The notes under the pieces are model-generated. The model saw only the letters and a program-made list of their open reading frames with translations. It did no database searches and was not told where the DNA came from. DNA of 64,000 bases from Icerya purchasi (Eukaryota; Arthropoda; Insecta; Hemiptera; Monophlebidae). The position numbers were made by a program, and so were the translations under genes. The DNA is taken from assembly GCA_039619475.1 (NCBI GenBank), contig CM077115.1, positions 400,058,557 to 400,122,556 of the forward strand, written 5' to 3'. This document shows positions 11,586 through 24,000 of this stretch, in pieces (within the stretch, counting starts at the first letter, position 1; each line of letters opens with the position of its first letter).

Positions 11586-13319
11586 ATGCCGAAATTTAAG
11601 GAAAGAATAAGTGAAAGAGGAAAATGGGACGACAATAAAATGAAGGAAGCAATTAAATGTGTGATGGAAGGCAAGTCATCAGTTAGAGAAGCGGCACATA
11701 GGTATGATGTCCCAAGAAGCTCACTTCACGATCGTCTAAAGGCTTTGAAAGGTGGCAAAGAAATTACCTTTCAACCGAAGTTGGGTCGATTTAAATCCAC
11801 ATTTTCTGACCATTATTCTATGCAACTGTATGAACATGTTAAAGAACTGGATAATTGCCTGATGCCATTGAGTAGGAAAGAGTTTTTGAAAGTAGCATTT
11901 GATTTAGCAGAATGTCTCAAAATCCCTCACAGATTTAATAAACAGAAAGGAATCGCAGGAAAAGACTTCTTTTACAGTTTTAGCAAAAAATATCCGGATA
12001 TTGTTCTAAGAACTCCTGAATCGACTAGCATTGCGCGTGCTGTTGGGTTTAATAAGCCGCAAGTTAATCGTTTTTTTGACCAACTTAATCAGCTTCAAGA
12101 GAAATATAAATTTCTTCCTTCTCGAATTTACAACGTCGATGAAACAGGAGTTTCAAATGTTCATAAAAACGATAAAGTCATTTCGATGAAGGGGAAAAAA
12201 CAAGTTGGCAAGTTAACGTCTGCCGAAAGAGGTAGAAATATTACATTAACTTTTGCAATGAATATCACTGGCCATTTTATACCACCCCTTTTTATTTCTC
12301 CTCGGAAAAAAATGGATAGGAATGGTCGTTTGATGATAGGAGCTCCACCAGATAGCACTGCTATTCCACATGAGAGCGGCTGGATGAACGGTGACGTATT
12401 CTTGCAATGGTTGCGGCATTTTAAACAACATGTTCAGCCAACAGAAACAAATCCTGTCTTGTTAAAGGAGCTAGCAGTTATAGAATTTGCACGTAAACAT
12501 CACATTCACATATTGAGCACGCCACCACATACAACACATAAATTGCAGCCGCTGGACAGGACATTTTTTAAACCATTTAAGGCTGCTTTTTCAACAGCAA
12601 GTTCAGTCTGGATGAGGCAAAATCTTGCGGCCAGAATCACTGACTATAATATTGCTGCACTTGTCAACGAAGACTTTCGCAAAGCAGCAAGGTTGGACAT
12701 AGCTCAAAACGGATTCAAATGCACAGGAATTTATCCTTTTAACCCTGAAATCTTTACTGACATTGATTTTCTACCATCAATGATGACAGACATTGCACAA
12801 GAAGCTTCTATACTAAATATGCCGATTCAAAATCAGCCTTCAGCAACCGATTCTTCATCGCCAATGCCCTCCACTAGTTGTGTATTGTCTGCAACTGAAC
12901 CGGTACCGTCGACCAGCTTATCTGATTTATTGAAACAACTGTCACCACTTCCTGATGCATCAAAGAAACGCTTATTGACGCGGTCTCGAAAAACCCAGAA
13001 GAGCGAGATTATAACATCTTCACCCTATAAAAAAGATGTGGAGGAAAAACAGAAGAATAGAGGAAATAAAAAAGACAAAGGGAAAAAACAAAAAAGTAAT
13101 GGCGATAACAAGATATTAAAAACATGGAAAAATTTTCGAAGTCTTTCTCTAGAAGATGAAACAGAATGCATCATATGCGGAGAAACATTTGAAGAGAACT
13201 GGATTCAGTGCAAGGAATGCGAAGATTGGGCCCATGACGATTGTGCTCACATAGATTCTTCTGATGTGTATTATACTTGTGATGTTTGTAAGGCCAAAAA
13301 GCAATTGGGCCACCATTGA
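11586..13319 (+). CDS. pogo/jerky-family transposase with C-terminal PHD-type finger; second catalytic Asp apparently deleted
   Basis: A DDE-superfamily transposase frame of 577 codons. Residues about 12-55 form a psq/CENP-B-type helix-turn-helix (GKWDDNKMKEAI, then SSVREAAHRYDVPRSSLHDR) for terminal-repeat binding. The DDE domain follows: the first aspartate is D185 in IYNVDETGVS, and the third is D324 in TTHKLQPLDRTFFKPFK. Family members carry an Asp-Gly/Asn-His-x-Ser-His block between these, just after a PVLL-like stretch. Here PVLL (290-293) runs directly into KELAVIEFARKHHIHIL, so about eight or nine residues including the second aspartate are missing with the frame preserved. Residues about 470-510 are lysine-rich, a likely nuclear signal. 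Residues 528-568 give C-x2-C-x10-C-x2-C-x4-H-x2-C-x11-C-x2-C, a C4HC3 PHD-like finger. The ATG has A at -3. It is the only long open frame in the window and lies inside matching terminal repeats, so I read it as transposon-encoded and not a domesticated gene. Confidence 0.92.
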   Translation: MPKFKERISERGKWDDNKMKEAIKCVMEGKSSVREAAHRYDVPRSSLHDRLKALKGGKEITFQPKLGRFKSTFSDHYSMQLYEHVKELDNCLMPLSRKEFLKVAFDLAECLKIPHRFNKQKGIAGKDFFYSFSKKYPDIVLRTPESTSIARAVGFNKPQVNRFFDQLNQLQEKYKFLPSRIYNVDETGVSNVHKNDKVISMKGKKQVGKLTSAERGRNITLTFAMNITGHFIPPLFISPRKKMDRNGRLMIGAPPDSTAIPHESGWMNGDVFLQWLRHFKQHVQPTETNPVLLKELAVIEFARKHHIHILSTPPHTTHKLQPLDRTFFKPFKAAFSTASSVWMRQNLAARITDYNIAALVNEDFRKAARLDIAQNGFKCTGIYPFNPEIFTDIDFLPSMMTDIAQEASILNMPIQNQPSATDSSSPMPSTSCVLSATEPVPSTSLSDLLKQLSPLPDASKKRLLTRSRKTQKSEIITSSPYKKDVEEKQKNRGNKKDKGKKQKSNGDNKILKTWKNFRSLSLEDETECIICGETFEENWIQCKECEDWAHDDCAHIDSSDVYYTCDVCKAKKQLGHH

Positions 13320-13325
13320 TTACTA

Positions 13326-13340
13326 TGTCCGGTGCTACCC
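13326..13340 (-). repeat. right-end subterminal repeat of the pogo-like element
   Basis: TGTCCGGTGCTACCC is the inverted form of the terminal motif with one substitution. It begins only seven bases after the transposase stop codon and, with the right terminal repeat, gives two inverted copies at this end. Confidence 0.75.
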
Positions 13341-13468
13341 GCCATTTATTGTATAGCCAAAAAATATGACTAAAGTATATTCTTTATATTTCTTTAAAAA
13401 AATGTGATATTATTACTAATTCTTAATTAATATGATTAAAGAAGTTTCTAATTATTTTTTAAGTTCAT

Positions 13469-13474
13469 AATAAA
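13469..13474 (+). promoter_or_regulatory. polyadenylation hexamer for the transposase
   Basis: AATAAA lies about 150 bp downstream of the transposase stop and inside the right terminal repeat, a sensible place for 3' end formation of the element's transcript. Single hexamers occur by chance in A/T-rich DNA, so the assignment rests on position. Confidence 0.45.
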
Positions 13475-13545
13475 GCCGTATTTTTTGTTTATTAGTATTT
13501 TCATTTGCAATTCTTTTAAGCGTCCGGGGCTACCCGACCTTCCCC

Positions 13546-16500
13546 TATATATCTATTATAAATTAAACCACAATGTTATTATTAATTATAAAGCGAACCA
13601 TAGTAAAAATTGCTGTATGTCTAGAACAGAGTAAATAATGAACACTATATGGAGGGAACAATCCGCATGAAATTAATACTTTATAAAACCTTTTCCTATT
13701 GTGTTCATATTTGTCGCAGCTGAACAGCAAGTGTTAAATGCCATTAATGATGGTAGACCTAATGTGATTACTGTCTGCAAAATTTAAAGCTACTCGGCAA
13801 TGCCCCATATGCAATCTACAAACTAGCGTGACATACGAATGAATCGACAGCGGAATATCAAAATACCAAGGAAACGAAGGGATATCAGATTGCACCATAT
13901 CGTAATATCTACCAGAGCATTCTACCTATCTCTATAAGCTATCCAGTCCCCAAAAGCACGTTTGGTATGCTGATTTTAGGTTCGCCAAAGATTAAAAGGG
14001 CGCCCACAAAATTCGTGGACAAATGATTTTCATCGTTGGTTCACCCATTGAAATGTTCAGATCTGCCATGTCTAGAAAAGACATTGCCGTGTTGATCGCC
14101 AACCTTCGTAACGAAGACGGCGGATGAAGAAGAATGACATCGCGTTATATTAAAAAATCGGTAGCTTCTTCGTAATTTAGTTTTCGAACTGAATAAATAA
14201 TTTAGCTACGGAGGCTATCTACAATTTTTATCATTGATCAGTCAACTTTTATCTCGAAATCTTGCTCTCGATATGGTTCATGTTTTCGATCGAACACGCG
14301 CTAATGAAATAGCTAGAAAATAAATAGAACGATAAAATCGAACAGTTCGCAATCGATTAGCGTACTATTACAGAACAAGTCCCACGACACGGATGGAGCA
14401 GCCCAACTTTTAGGAAATTGATGTCCAAGAGAGAAAATCACTCACTGATTTTTCTGTTTCGATCATTATCCCGTGTATTCAACATTTCCGGGGAGAATTT
14501 AATACGAAGAAGACGGAACGAACAGCGGCCGATGTAAATAATCCGGGGAAAAAAAATCGATTTTTATTTTTTGTCTCGTGCTTTAAAAAAAAAAAAAAAA
14601 CAAAAAAAAAACCAACAGTAAAACAAAATAATAGCGGGGCATAAGGAATGGAAAGGAAAAAATAAAATTCGGCTATTTTCATTGTTCGATGGCTACTCCG
14701 CTATCGCAATTATTGAACGACGAATGATGTCACGATGGACGACGAGTACTGGGGTCCGGCGAAGTGGAGTCACGATTTGTTATTCACGATTTGCCATTCT
14801 TCCAGAGCTCTATTACAATAAGCATGTATATTAGCTCGTGTTTTTCCCGCCGACTCTAAGAAGTGTCGACCGGAGCAGTCTAGTGTCTGGACGTCATTCT
14901 GAATAAAGAAAGTCTCACACACCGCTTCCGGTATCGCGGGGAAATCTTATTTGATATGTTATACATACAAACTAGACGCGGAGGCAATTTATCAGATCAG
15001 AAGTGGAAATAATTGTACAAACTTACCTACTTAATGATTCTAATTTATGTATCACGAAGACAATATAATTAACCGACCAAGTTCACTCTGTCGCATTTCA
15101 ATTAACACTAAAAGTTCATTAACATATCAGCTACCAACGGTCACCCCTCTCAGCCACAATTCTTTCGTCCTGTTCCTGCAAGCCAACGGCGCCGTCACAC
15201 TACATCAGTTACTAAACCTTCGAAATTACACCAAACGAAATTGGTAAAGCAGGTGACACGTTCTCCGTTTAAACATAATAGAAAAGTATTCTTTTCTCTG
15301 TTGCTAATCGCATCTCATTAAACGTCTCGGTCAACTCTGTTTTTAAGTTTTAAGAAATTAATTACACTCCTCCTTTCTGCTGCGATGTAATTCAAATTGC
15401 AGCACATGGTGCGTATTCGATTTTTTTTTTTTTTCGAGCTAATTACCTTTTATTCGTTTAAATTAAATTGCGTTGCTTAGCTCATACACTTTGGGGAACG
15501 TTTTTGTTATATACTGGTATTCCAAGCCGTGTGAAGTCGAAATCACCGTTACTCTCAATGTAACAATGCAATTACTTCAAGAGTTCTTATCACATACGTA
15601 AACCAGACAACAAATCGACAAACCGCGCCAGACTAAGTTGCGTTAAAATATAATATGAGTTTTCAAACTGATAGTTAAAGATCCACAAAGTTATCATAAT
15701 TTTAAAACATATGCCGCTTTTCTTTTTTTTTTTCTTTTTCTTTTTTGATACTTTAAACGCTGCACGTATCATTATTAAACTCCGAATTACTACAATCAAA
15801 GTAATTTTGGTTGATCTTGCGACTAAGCAGAAACGAACCGAAGCTTGTGGTATAGCAGCCTATTTTTGGTTCCACGGATTTAACATCAAAGACTTTCGCA
15901 AAAAACCAGAAACGTGTTCAATCGATATCTAGCGGGGACGAGTAGAAGTAAAAATAGAGATAATGACTTAACATTGTCGCACGAAACACGATGACGAACT
16001 GAGGACACGTTGATGCATCAATATTTTAGGGAGTGCACTATTAAAAGTCAACATTTTCATTCGGTTTCATGTATAGTCTCCTCGCGTATACATTGTACAT
16101 TTAACTAATATACAAGAATGGCCGTTAAAAAAAAAAAAAAAAAAGCACTCTCGATACCAGATAACGGATTATCATCATTAAGAAAGACTTTCACAGTATG
16201 TATCAAGTAAAATTCCTAATCCAACAATCCAACATCGCAGTAGTTAATAAAACCATTATTAATTATGGTAATCATTAAAGAAGATGCATATATTACTGTT
16301 TAATATAACACACAAAGTGTAAGTGGAAAAGTCGGAGAGGTCTTCGTTTCGTATACTGCGGTTCATAGCGTCAAACTCAGAGAGAAGATGAGAAAACCGT
16401 TCCATCTCATTCCAAGTAATGCACACAGTCGGAGTTCGCAGGGACATATTAGTGGGTTAAACTGCCCGCTGATCGGTCTTATATATCTAGGTGGTGTTTA

Positions 16501-18959
16501 TTTTTCGGTAGGTCATTTCCGTTACAGATGAGTATGCAACCGGCCCACATGCAATCTATACCCTACATCTATATATATATCTAAGGGAGCATCACCGCTA
16601 AGGTGAACGTATGACCCTAATTTCTTAGTCTTCTAATCTGTCCAATGTATTAGTTAACCGATTGAGTCACAATTACTAGTTATTGACGTAATACTCAAAA
16701 GCGAAGGCAATACGCTCTACGGTAAAACCAATGTAACAGAAATTTTGGTTACAGCATCACCGATTCCTGCTTTCAAGAGATCTTTCATACTAAATTACCC
16801 GTTAGGGCATTTGCGAAATTCTTATTTTCACCCGGTGAAATAGGCGACTTGTTTTCGCATTTATCCGCAACAAATTTCTAATACAAATACAGAGTAGTGT
16901 TGTTGTTAGTGACCACAGATTAAACAAAGTGTACAGTATAGCCCTATGTATTTCTAACAATAATCGCAGAAGTCGCAGTAACAGCAGTAGCAGTGGTAGC
17001 ACTAGCGCGCTGATGGGATATAGTGATTAAATTGACTAAATAAATAACTGTAGATTAAAAAAAATAAATAAATAAACGAGCAATAAGTGTATTCTTTTTA
17101 TACTTTTCAGTGTGGCACTAAAAAGAATTGAAAACACCTTGAAAAGTCTAATGAAAACTATTCAACGAATTCGATACTATTTAAGATTTCGCGCGCTTAT
17201 TTTTTTTCGCAGGTTACTACCGACTATTTCGATACTTCGCACCTAGCAACCCGTGAATAAGCCGGTCACGGTTCGTGATCTATCATCGCATCATTTACAT
17301 TCTCACGAGCTTATCGATTATTATTTTTATGATTTCTCTCTCGTAATACTTCACTCGCATTTTACTTTTTTTTACTGGTTCTTTGTCAACGAGGACATTT
17401 AGCCCGAGAAAAAAAGCCGTAATAAATGAAACACGATCAACGTCGTAAAGAAAGTGTATAGAGAAGAGGGACGACAGCAAAAAGAACGAAATAGACTAGA
17501 TGCAGATGAAAAGCGAGAAAGTGATGCAAGAAGAATGATTAAAACGATGTTGGCAAACGATTGCGGAACGTTTTAAATAGGGGAAGTATAGGGACCGTCA
17601 TCATGACCAGGAATAAATAGGCCAAAATTGAAAAATAAACAATAGGAACTACGAGCTGAATGTGTGTCTGAAAACAACGGTTGCCACCGGACATGGAGCA
17701 ACGGCCTAGTGAAAATCCACGAATTTATTACGTTCAATGCCAGCATGGCCAGGAATCCACAGAGATCGATCTCGATCAAGGAAAAGAAGAGAAGTCATGG
17801 CGGATCTTTGCAAAATATAAACTTAACATAATGTAAAGATTCGCCGTATCCATGCTTGTCTCTCTGTTTACGTAAAATTATTCCGAACATTTCAAACCAG
17901 CTGGAATTTTTAAAAAAATATTCTACACCAAATAATCGCATTTTTATCCGTTCGGAAAATGATGGGAGTAAAAGATTACGCCCCACGGGGGGATTAATCG
18001 GCACAGATAGACATAATAGGAGGTGTGTGTGGGGGGGGCATAAATAATCTTCCAGAAAACAGTCGCGTCCTTGACGGGACAAAAACAGTATGCCGTCGGA
18101 AACTAAATGTGATAGAAAGCCGATTGGAAATGGGCACACTGTGAGTCATCGGCAGGACGTTTTTAAGATAGGGACAGAGGTAGGCAAAGGAGGCTGCTGC
18201 GATACTACTAGCAGCGCTAACCTATTCGACAAGTTCCATTGATAAAATTCGTGCTGAGCAATGACTCTGTTTACCTGCGAAGCGACCACATTTTTTTTCT
18301 CTTATTTATATTCGTTCGACCCAGCTGCCGACGGCTCGTTATTTCTACCGCCGTCCGGCATAATTGTTTAACCGCACATTACCGAATAATTAATCGACAG
18401 CCACTTAGAAAAAGACTAAAATACATTACCCCCCCTCCTGACGACCGTACCGGCCACGAAAGATGGTAACTTCGAAACTTGTACTGCACTTATGTAGGTG
18501 GAATGCAGCGCGCAAGGAGTCGATATCTGTGCATTAAACTCCATTTCTGCCGCTCTGTCGCCCACTCTTTATATGTAAATAATTAGATTCCATCGACGAT
18601 CGGTGCATTAAAATTTTAAATTAGGCGTCAGATTTTCCCCGATACTACTAATACTTTTTTACGAATAAATTCTGTCTTGCCAAGTTTCATCACTGACCAA
18701 ATGGCGCCAAACACATCAAGCGCGTGCTGCCAACCCAACTTCACCGCGATATCTAACTCTTTCTGAGTAGTAGAAAGACGCAAGGGAACGGTTGTAATTA
18801 CGGCTGTTTTAATTAAGTCATCACAACGAAAAAGTGAAAAAAACCAAACAAACAGAATAACTTTACAAATTAAAATATCGGAATTATTTTTTTATGAGCC
18901 TCGATGCGCGTAGGTCGCTTGATCGGATAATTATGCATCTGCGGAACGCGTCATCGTAA
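13546..18959. other. AT-rich sequence without a recognisable gene
   Basis: I see no domain, RNA gene or ordered repeat in these 5.4 kb. There are homopolymer runs (A near 14585-14610, T near 15419, T/C-rich near 15720, A near 16127-16144). Open frames are short and without family motifs. Confidence 0.55.
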
Positions 18960-19375
18960 TTCTGACAAATGACTGCGCGCAAGTAATCGCCTAAACTGAT
19001 CAATTATAGAAATACACATATGTGGGGTCGCCGCGGAAAATAATGTAATCGCATTCTTAGGAAAAATCTCCTTATAAAGACGTCATCATCGTAAATAATT
19101 TTCGAACACAATGTGTTAGGTATATTTACTTTTGACATTTCAGACGGATTACTTCAACACTATCGTACAAGAAATATATAGTATGTAATATATATATAGA
19201 AGACACTGTGTTTATTGTTTCGATATGACCGCGTTGATGTAATCCTTCCGAAATGTCAAAATTTAACCTACTTTCGTCCGAATATTATTTATGACGAATC
19301 ACCGCCGGGAAAGTTTTAAACATTTAATAAAGACGTTATCGCAAATAAATAATTCACTGCGCGCAGGGCTCTGAC
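18960..19375. repeat. diverged inverted repeat (foldback/MITE-like)
   Basis: TTTTGACATTTCAGACGGAT at 19130-19149 is repeated inverted at about 19244-19262 (read on the minus strand TTTTGACATTTCGGAAGGAT), and the similarity continues inward to ATCAAC. Outward, TCGTAAATAATTTTCGAACA on the left matches TCATAAATAATATTCGGACG on the minus strand of the right side. A weaker match around CTGCGCGCA suggests the arms reach about 18960 and 19375. The loop is a TA-rich run. No coding content. The core (19079-19310) is more secure than the outer limits. Confidence 0.55.
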
Positions 19376-21003
19376 AACAACGAACATATCTAATGATCAT
19401 ACAAGAACGATTCAACCGGCGAATATAGGAGACGGCGAAAGGATGAAACATTGTCACGTGTGCTTTTCTACTGTCTTTCTTCTTGCTTTGCCTCTCATTC
19501 TATCCGCCCCATCCCGTTTTTTATTTCTGATTTGCAGGAATTCCGGTCATCTTGTAAGTATGCAGATTTTGCTTCTACGGTTTTCCTACCGACGGACAAG
19601 AAAAATAACGTATGAAATTAAAAAGTAGTAGGTGAGTGGTAAAAGATACAGATAGATATCAGCTATCCGCGAAGAATGACGTTTAAAATTATTAATATAT
19701 ACATACGATATCGAAAATAATTTTCAATTTTTTATCACATATAAGAAATGGGCAGCGAAAGAAACGATGAAATAAAAAATAGGAAGAAGTCCCCGAGCTT
19801 TTTTTAACAGACAAAGCACTAAAAGAAAACGATGACTGCGCGAAGTTCAACGGCAAAGTGGAAAACTAGTAGCACATTTAGATTGAATAAAAAGAAGAGA
19901 TTATCTCAGTATGGAAGAGGGTCCGAACAAAATCTGAGATAATAGAATTTTTTTACACGGGGAACAGAAATTAAAAGTTGGATTTCGAAATAAACGCAGC
20001 GGAAAGCAGTGAATGAATCACTTCGTGACTCTCAAGCAACCTTTAGAAAATCAACACGATTAATATGAAAGTAATTGCAAAAGAAAAATTAAAGACCGGA
20101 AGAATAAAGAATAAAGAAAAAGCTGGCGGAATTATCAGTAGAAATGGTAACCCAAGATGGAAATAAATTTAAGAGTGCCGCGAAATTCTTGTGTTTTGCG
20201 TTTCGCGCGAATTATTTTACACGAATGTATGCGCCATTTCCAAATTATTACGTATATATGAAAAAAAACTATTTGATTAAACTGTTTATTAGTGAATCTA
20301 TTGTACACCTAATTTTGTAACGCGAATGTAAAACCCCGAAAAGAGCCATTTCTAGAATTTAATAAAATAAAATATAATCGGGTTAAATTTTAATGATATA
20401 TTTATTTGAGCCGAACATTTTGCTTACGAAAGGCATTTTGGAAGATGAAAACAAAACTATATTTCGAAGAGATCCGACGTAACTGAAGGAAAACTAGGAA
20501 AAATTATTGCAAGATAGCGTGAGTATCATCAGACGAAAATGGGGCAAGGCGACGAGAGATACGGGCTGAAATAGGGAGGAGGCATCATTATTTCTAAAAG
20601 TCGAAAGGAGGAAAAATTGAATTTAGAATCCGCAATAGCCTTATGCGGAAGAAAACATCGACAGACGGCTTATGTCACCATTTGGTAAAAGTTAAGTCTA
20701 GCCTTTTAATCAGGGTGTATTGAAATCGATTTCATATCCACATAGCGCCTTAAATTCAAGGCGGTAATTTAATTAAAATATAGTTATTGAAAATTCGGTA
20801 AATGTTTTACATCTGTAGATAACAAAATCTCCTTTCTATCTAGGAAGCTGAAAAATTTTTCGTTATAATAATATTCAGAATAAATTTCCTTGTTTCCCGG
20901 CAATCATCAACAGTTCATGATGAATATTTACATTAAATAATTTCAAAATTAAACAAGTATGGCAATTACAGTCGATAAAATACGATAATGATGTATGTTT
21001 TCA

Positions 21004-21062
21004 ATATATATACATACATACATACATACATAAATACATAAACATATATATATATATATATA
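21004..21062. repeat. (TA)n/(CATA)n microsatellite
   Basis: TATATA, then five CATA units, then a TA run. Confidence 0.9.
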
Positions 21063-24000
21063 GATTTATAGAGAGAGATGTGACAAAAGTTGATTCACAA
21101 GTACTCAAAAAAGGTCATAAGCGCTATTTCATTTTTTCCCCTTAGAAATCTAGATTTACCCCAAAGTGTGCGATTTCAGCGACATTAGGTGGTAATTTCA
21201 AAATGTGTTTATTTTTAAACACCAGAACATTATTTGTACCGAAGAACTGCTGAAAAAATTGTTTTCGAGTTATCCAGTTCTGTACGAAAATATTTTTAAA
21301 CTTTCGTACGGCACAATTTTGTTTTACTCAAAAATTTTGTTTATCACAGAAAGTAAAGAAAATTCAGCAAAGTCAAAAACTATTTCTTCAAAATATAATA
21401 ATATTCCACTGAATATGCGTATAAAGATTATATAACAATACCTTCACTTATGAGCTAGATCTTTAGTTAAATTATTATAAACTGTCCTATCAACTATAAC
21501 AAGAACTGCGCTGTAATTTTATCAATAAGTGAACATCATCAAGAGTTTGCCGCCACACCGACTTCTTAAACATTCACACGATAAAATACCGTAACGGATT
21601 GTAGTCCTCTTGCACATCTTAATACTCGTGTAAATATTTATATCGTTCATTCCGATTAATGTGCAATATTGAAAAACTCTTTTAAACAATTAAAACTTAA
21701 TTTATGAATTATACTATTCTTTATCTTCAGATCCTCTAGTAGTAATGTTCATATTTAGTTGTATTTAGTAATAATGAAACGTCGGCGAGGAAAAAATAAA
21801 TAAAATAAACATTACTTTTATCGACGTTAACCCTCAAAAGGGTTGTTTTAAAGAGGATATAACAAAAACAAAGGAGAAATTTGAAAAAACAAAAAAAGAA
21901 AATACAATTATATGAAGTGTGCTGTAAGAAAAGACATTTTAAGGACACAAAAAAATGAAGGAAGTAACAGGAAATTGCATCAAAAAAATAAAAATAAAAA
22001 AATAAAATAAAACCAAAAACAGTAAAATATGCTTGCGAACGATTAAATAAAAGAAAAAAAAAATCACTGAATCGTAAGGTAACGATGACAGCGACTACAG
22101 CGAACAATGTTGCGCACTTATTTTATACATTTTTCCTTTAAATGCGACGCCAGATAAATTTCAAGCCTTGATAAACTGCAACAGCTACCCCATCCGGTGT
22201 AATCACGATCGTATCGCTTATCGTGTGACATTAGTTGTCGCCGCTTTATGTCTTTTGTTTAAGTTAGTATAACGGATACACATGTCGAATAACTGATAAG
22301 GTTTAAAAATTTAATTAATATTAGGTAATTTAATTGTAACGGAAAATTCTATTATATCACATGTAAAAAATTTTCAAAATTTCGTAATGTTTAAACTACG
22401 CACGGCATTCGATTAAAAAATCGAATAAAATTAAAAATGGCTCGCTTATAGGGTCGAACCAATAAACTGAATACACTTTCAAATTACGTAGTAACAAAAT
22501 ACACTAAAAACCAGGGGTTGCTAAAACTGGTTTCCTTACGCGCGTTCATAATGTTTTTTAGAAAAAAGCGTAAAACTCGTTGCCGAAGTTACGTTATGAA
22601 GGCGTTACACAACTGATTGTAAATAAACACATTTCTGTTCTGATCCATTAAACGGAATTATTAGTATTTTTTTTTTCTTTCTATACAACAATTAACAAAT
22701 TCGACCACTTATATTCAATTTTTGCAATTCGCAGCTCTAGAAGCCAGCGTCAGCCTGAAGGAATATAACCACAGACTTACTAAAACTCCTTTACACAAAT
22801 GAAATGATTTTACAGAGAGAGTTGACGCACTATTTTATGTTTATAATGTTTGAGAACTTAATGATCAGTTGTGAACTAATCATTATGAAAATCATGGATA
22901 TGGGAAAGCAGCGATAAGAGCACAATTAATTTTTAAAACAATCTCCTTTAATATAAAATTTATTTTACAGTTGCTTTTATCATTACATCTTACTCATCGC
23001 CGTTATTTTTAAACTTACACGGATTTAACAACGGAGATGCAAGACAAATATCTAATATTATGTATACATAATATTTAGTAACATTATTATAAAAAAAAAA
23101 ATAACACGACTTATTATATGGCTTTTACCAAATAAAACGGGACATCAAATAAAATTTGTTTTCAAAGAAAAATGTTGCGTTTTGAAGATTAAAATGTAAT
23201 AATCGGTCGATTAAGAAAGGCTGTAAAACACACCTAAAATTGTCGTTTAGCGCCATTTCAACGATAAGAAGAGGAAACAAATCATACGGGTCATCGAATA
23301 CAGATATTTTGTGGGATTTATTTTTTTGAAAAATGAGAATTTTTGAAATTAGCCCTTATAAGTGACGATAAAAGTTGAAACAGATTTTCTCTTTTTTCTG
23401 CAACTTTTGTTTCAAGACAATGGGTTTACACGTTTTTCAAACAACAACGATAAAAACCTTTTCACGTTAACAATAGCGATGGTTTAACCACCTTCGAGAG
23501 CATAGAAACGAGTTTTGAAAAAGTACCTTTTTAAAACTGGTCTTTCTACTCTATATTCCGAGAAAAGAGAGTGATCTTTGAATTTCATAAAGAATCTATT
23601 TTTATCAGGCATTTCTAAGAAATATTTTGTTTTCATTTCCACACGAACAAAAAAAAAACAAACTCGCACGTCGCACATTCCAAAGAAAATCCCATAAACC
23701 CCCTCCAATGCGGTGACCCTGCTTTCATTATATTTTTCTCCGGTCGTTGAGAAAACCACTGTAAAATTTACCGAGGGAGTATCGTCGAAGCCTCTCAGAA
23801 TGCGAACGAAATGTACAAATATGGGGGGGGGGGGGTGGCGTTATGGTTTCGGGCAGACCAAAATTTTTTCGGGGTGACCTTGAAACCGGCGTGATTTAAG
23901 CGTTGCAGCAGTTGCAGGTTAAAAAGGGGAAAAATTCATAATTAGTTCAAGGTCGAACGAACGCAGTTTTCATAAGGCTTCTTCCCGTGCAACTTTTGCA

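Larger units (their letters stand above)
11075..13545 (+). mobile_element. pogo/jerky-like DNA transposon, structurally complete
   Basis: A 2,471-bp element bounded by 24-bp terminal inverted repeats at 11075-11098 and 13522-13545 that match at every position (outer part GGGGAAGGTCGGGTAG). Both ends abut TA (11073-11074 and 13546-13547), and TATA extends the symmetry, as expected for a Tc1/mariner/pogo-superfamily element inserted at TA. Inside are one long intronless transposase frame on the plus strand, subterminal copies of the terminal motif on both sides, and a polyadenylation hexamer before the right end. Identical terminal repeats and an unbroken frame suggest a fairly recent insertion. 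The transposase nevertheless seems to lack one catalytic residue, so this copy may depend on enzyme from elsewhere. Confidence 0.93.

Noticed and set aside
17577..17610. TAGGGGAAGTATAGGGACC, similar to the start of the pogo-like terminal repeat
   Set aside because: Only the first ten or so bases agree, there is no inverted partner nearby and no GGGTAGCCCC core.
21736..22107. 123-codon open stretch on the minus strand
   Set aside because: Phe-rich low-complexity product from A-rich sequence, with no domain and no conserved pattern.
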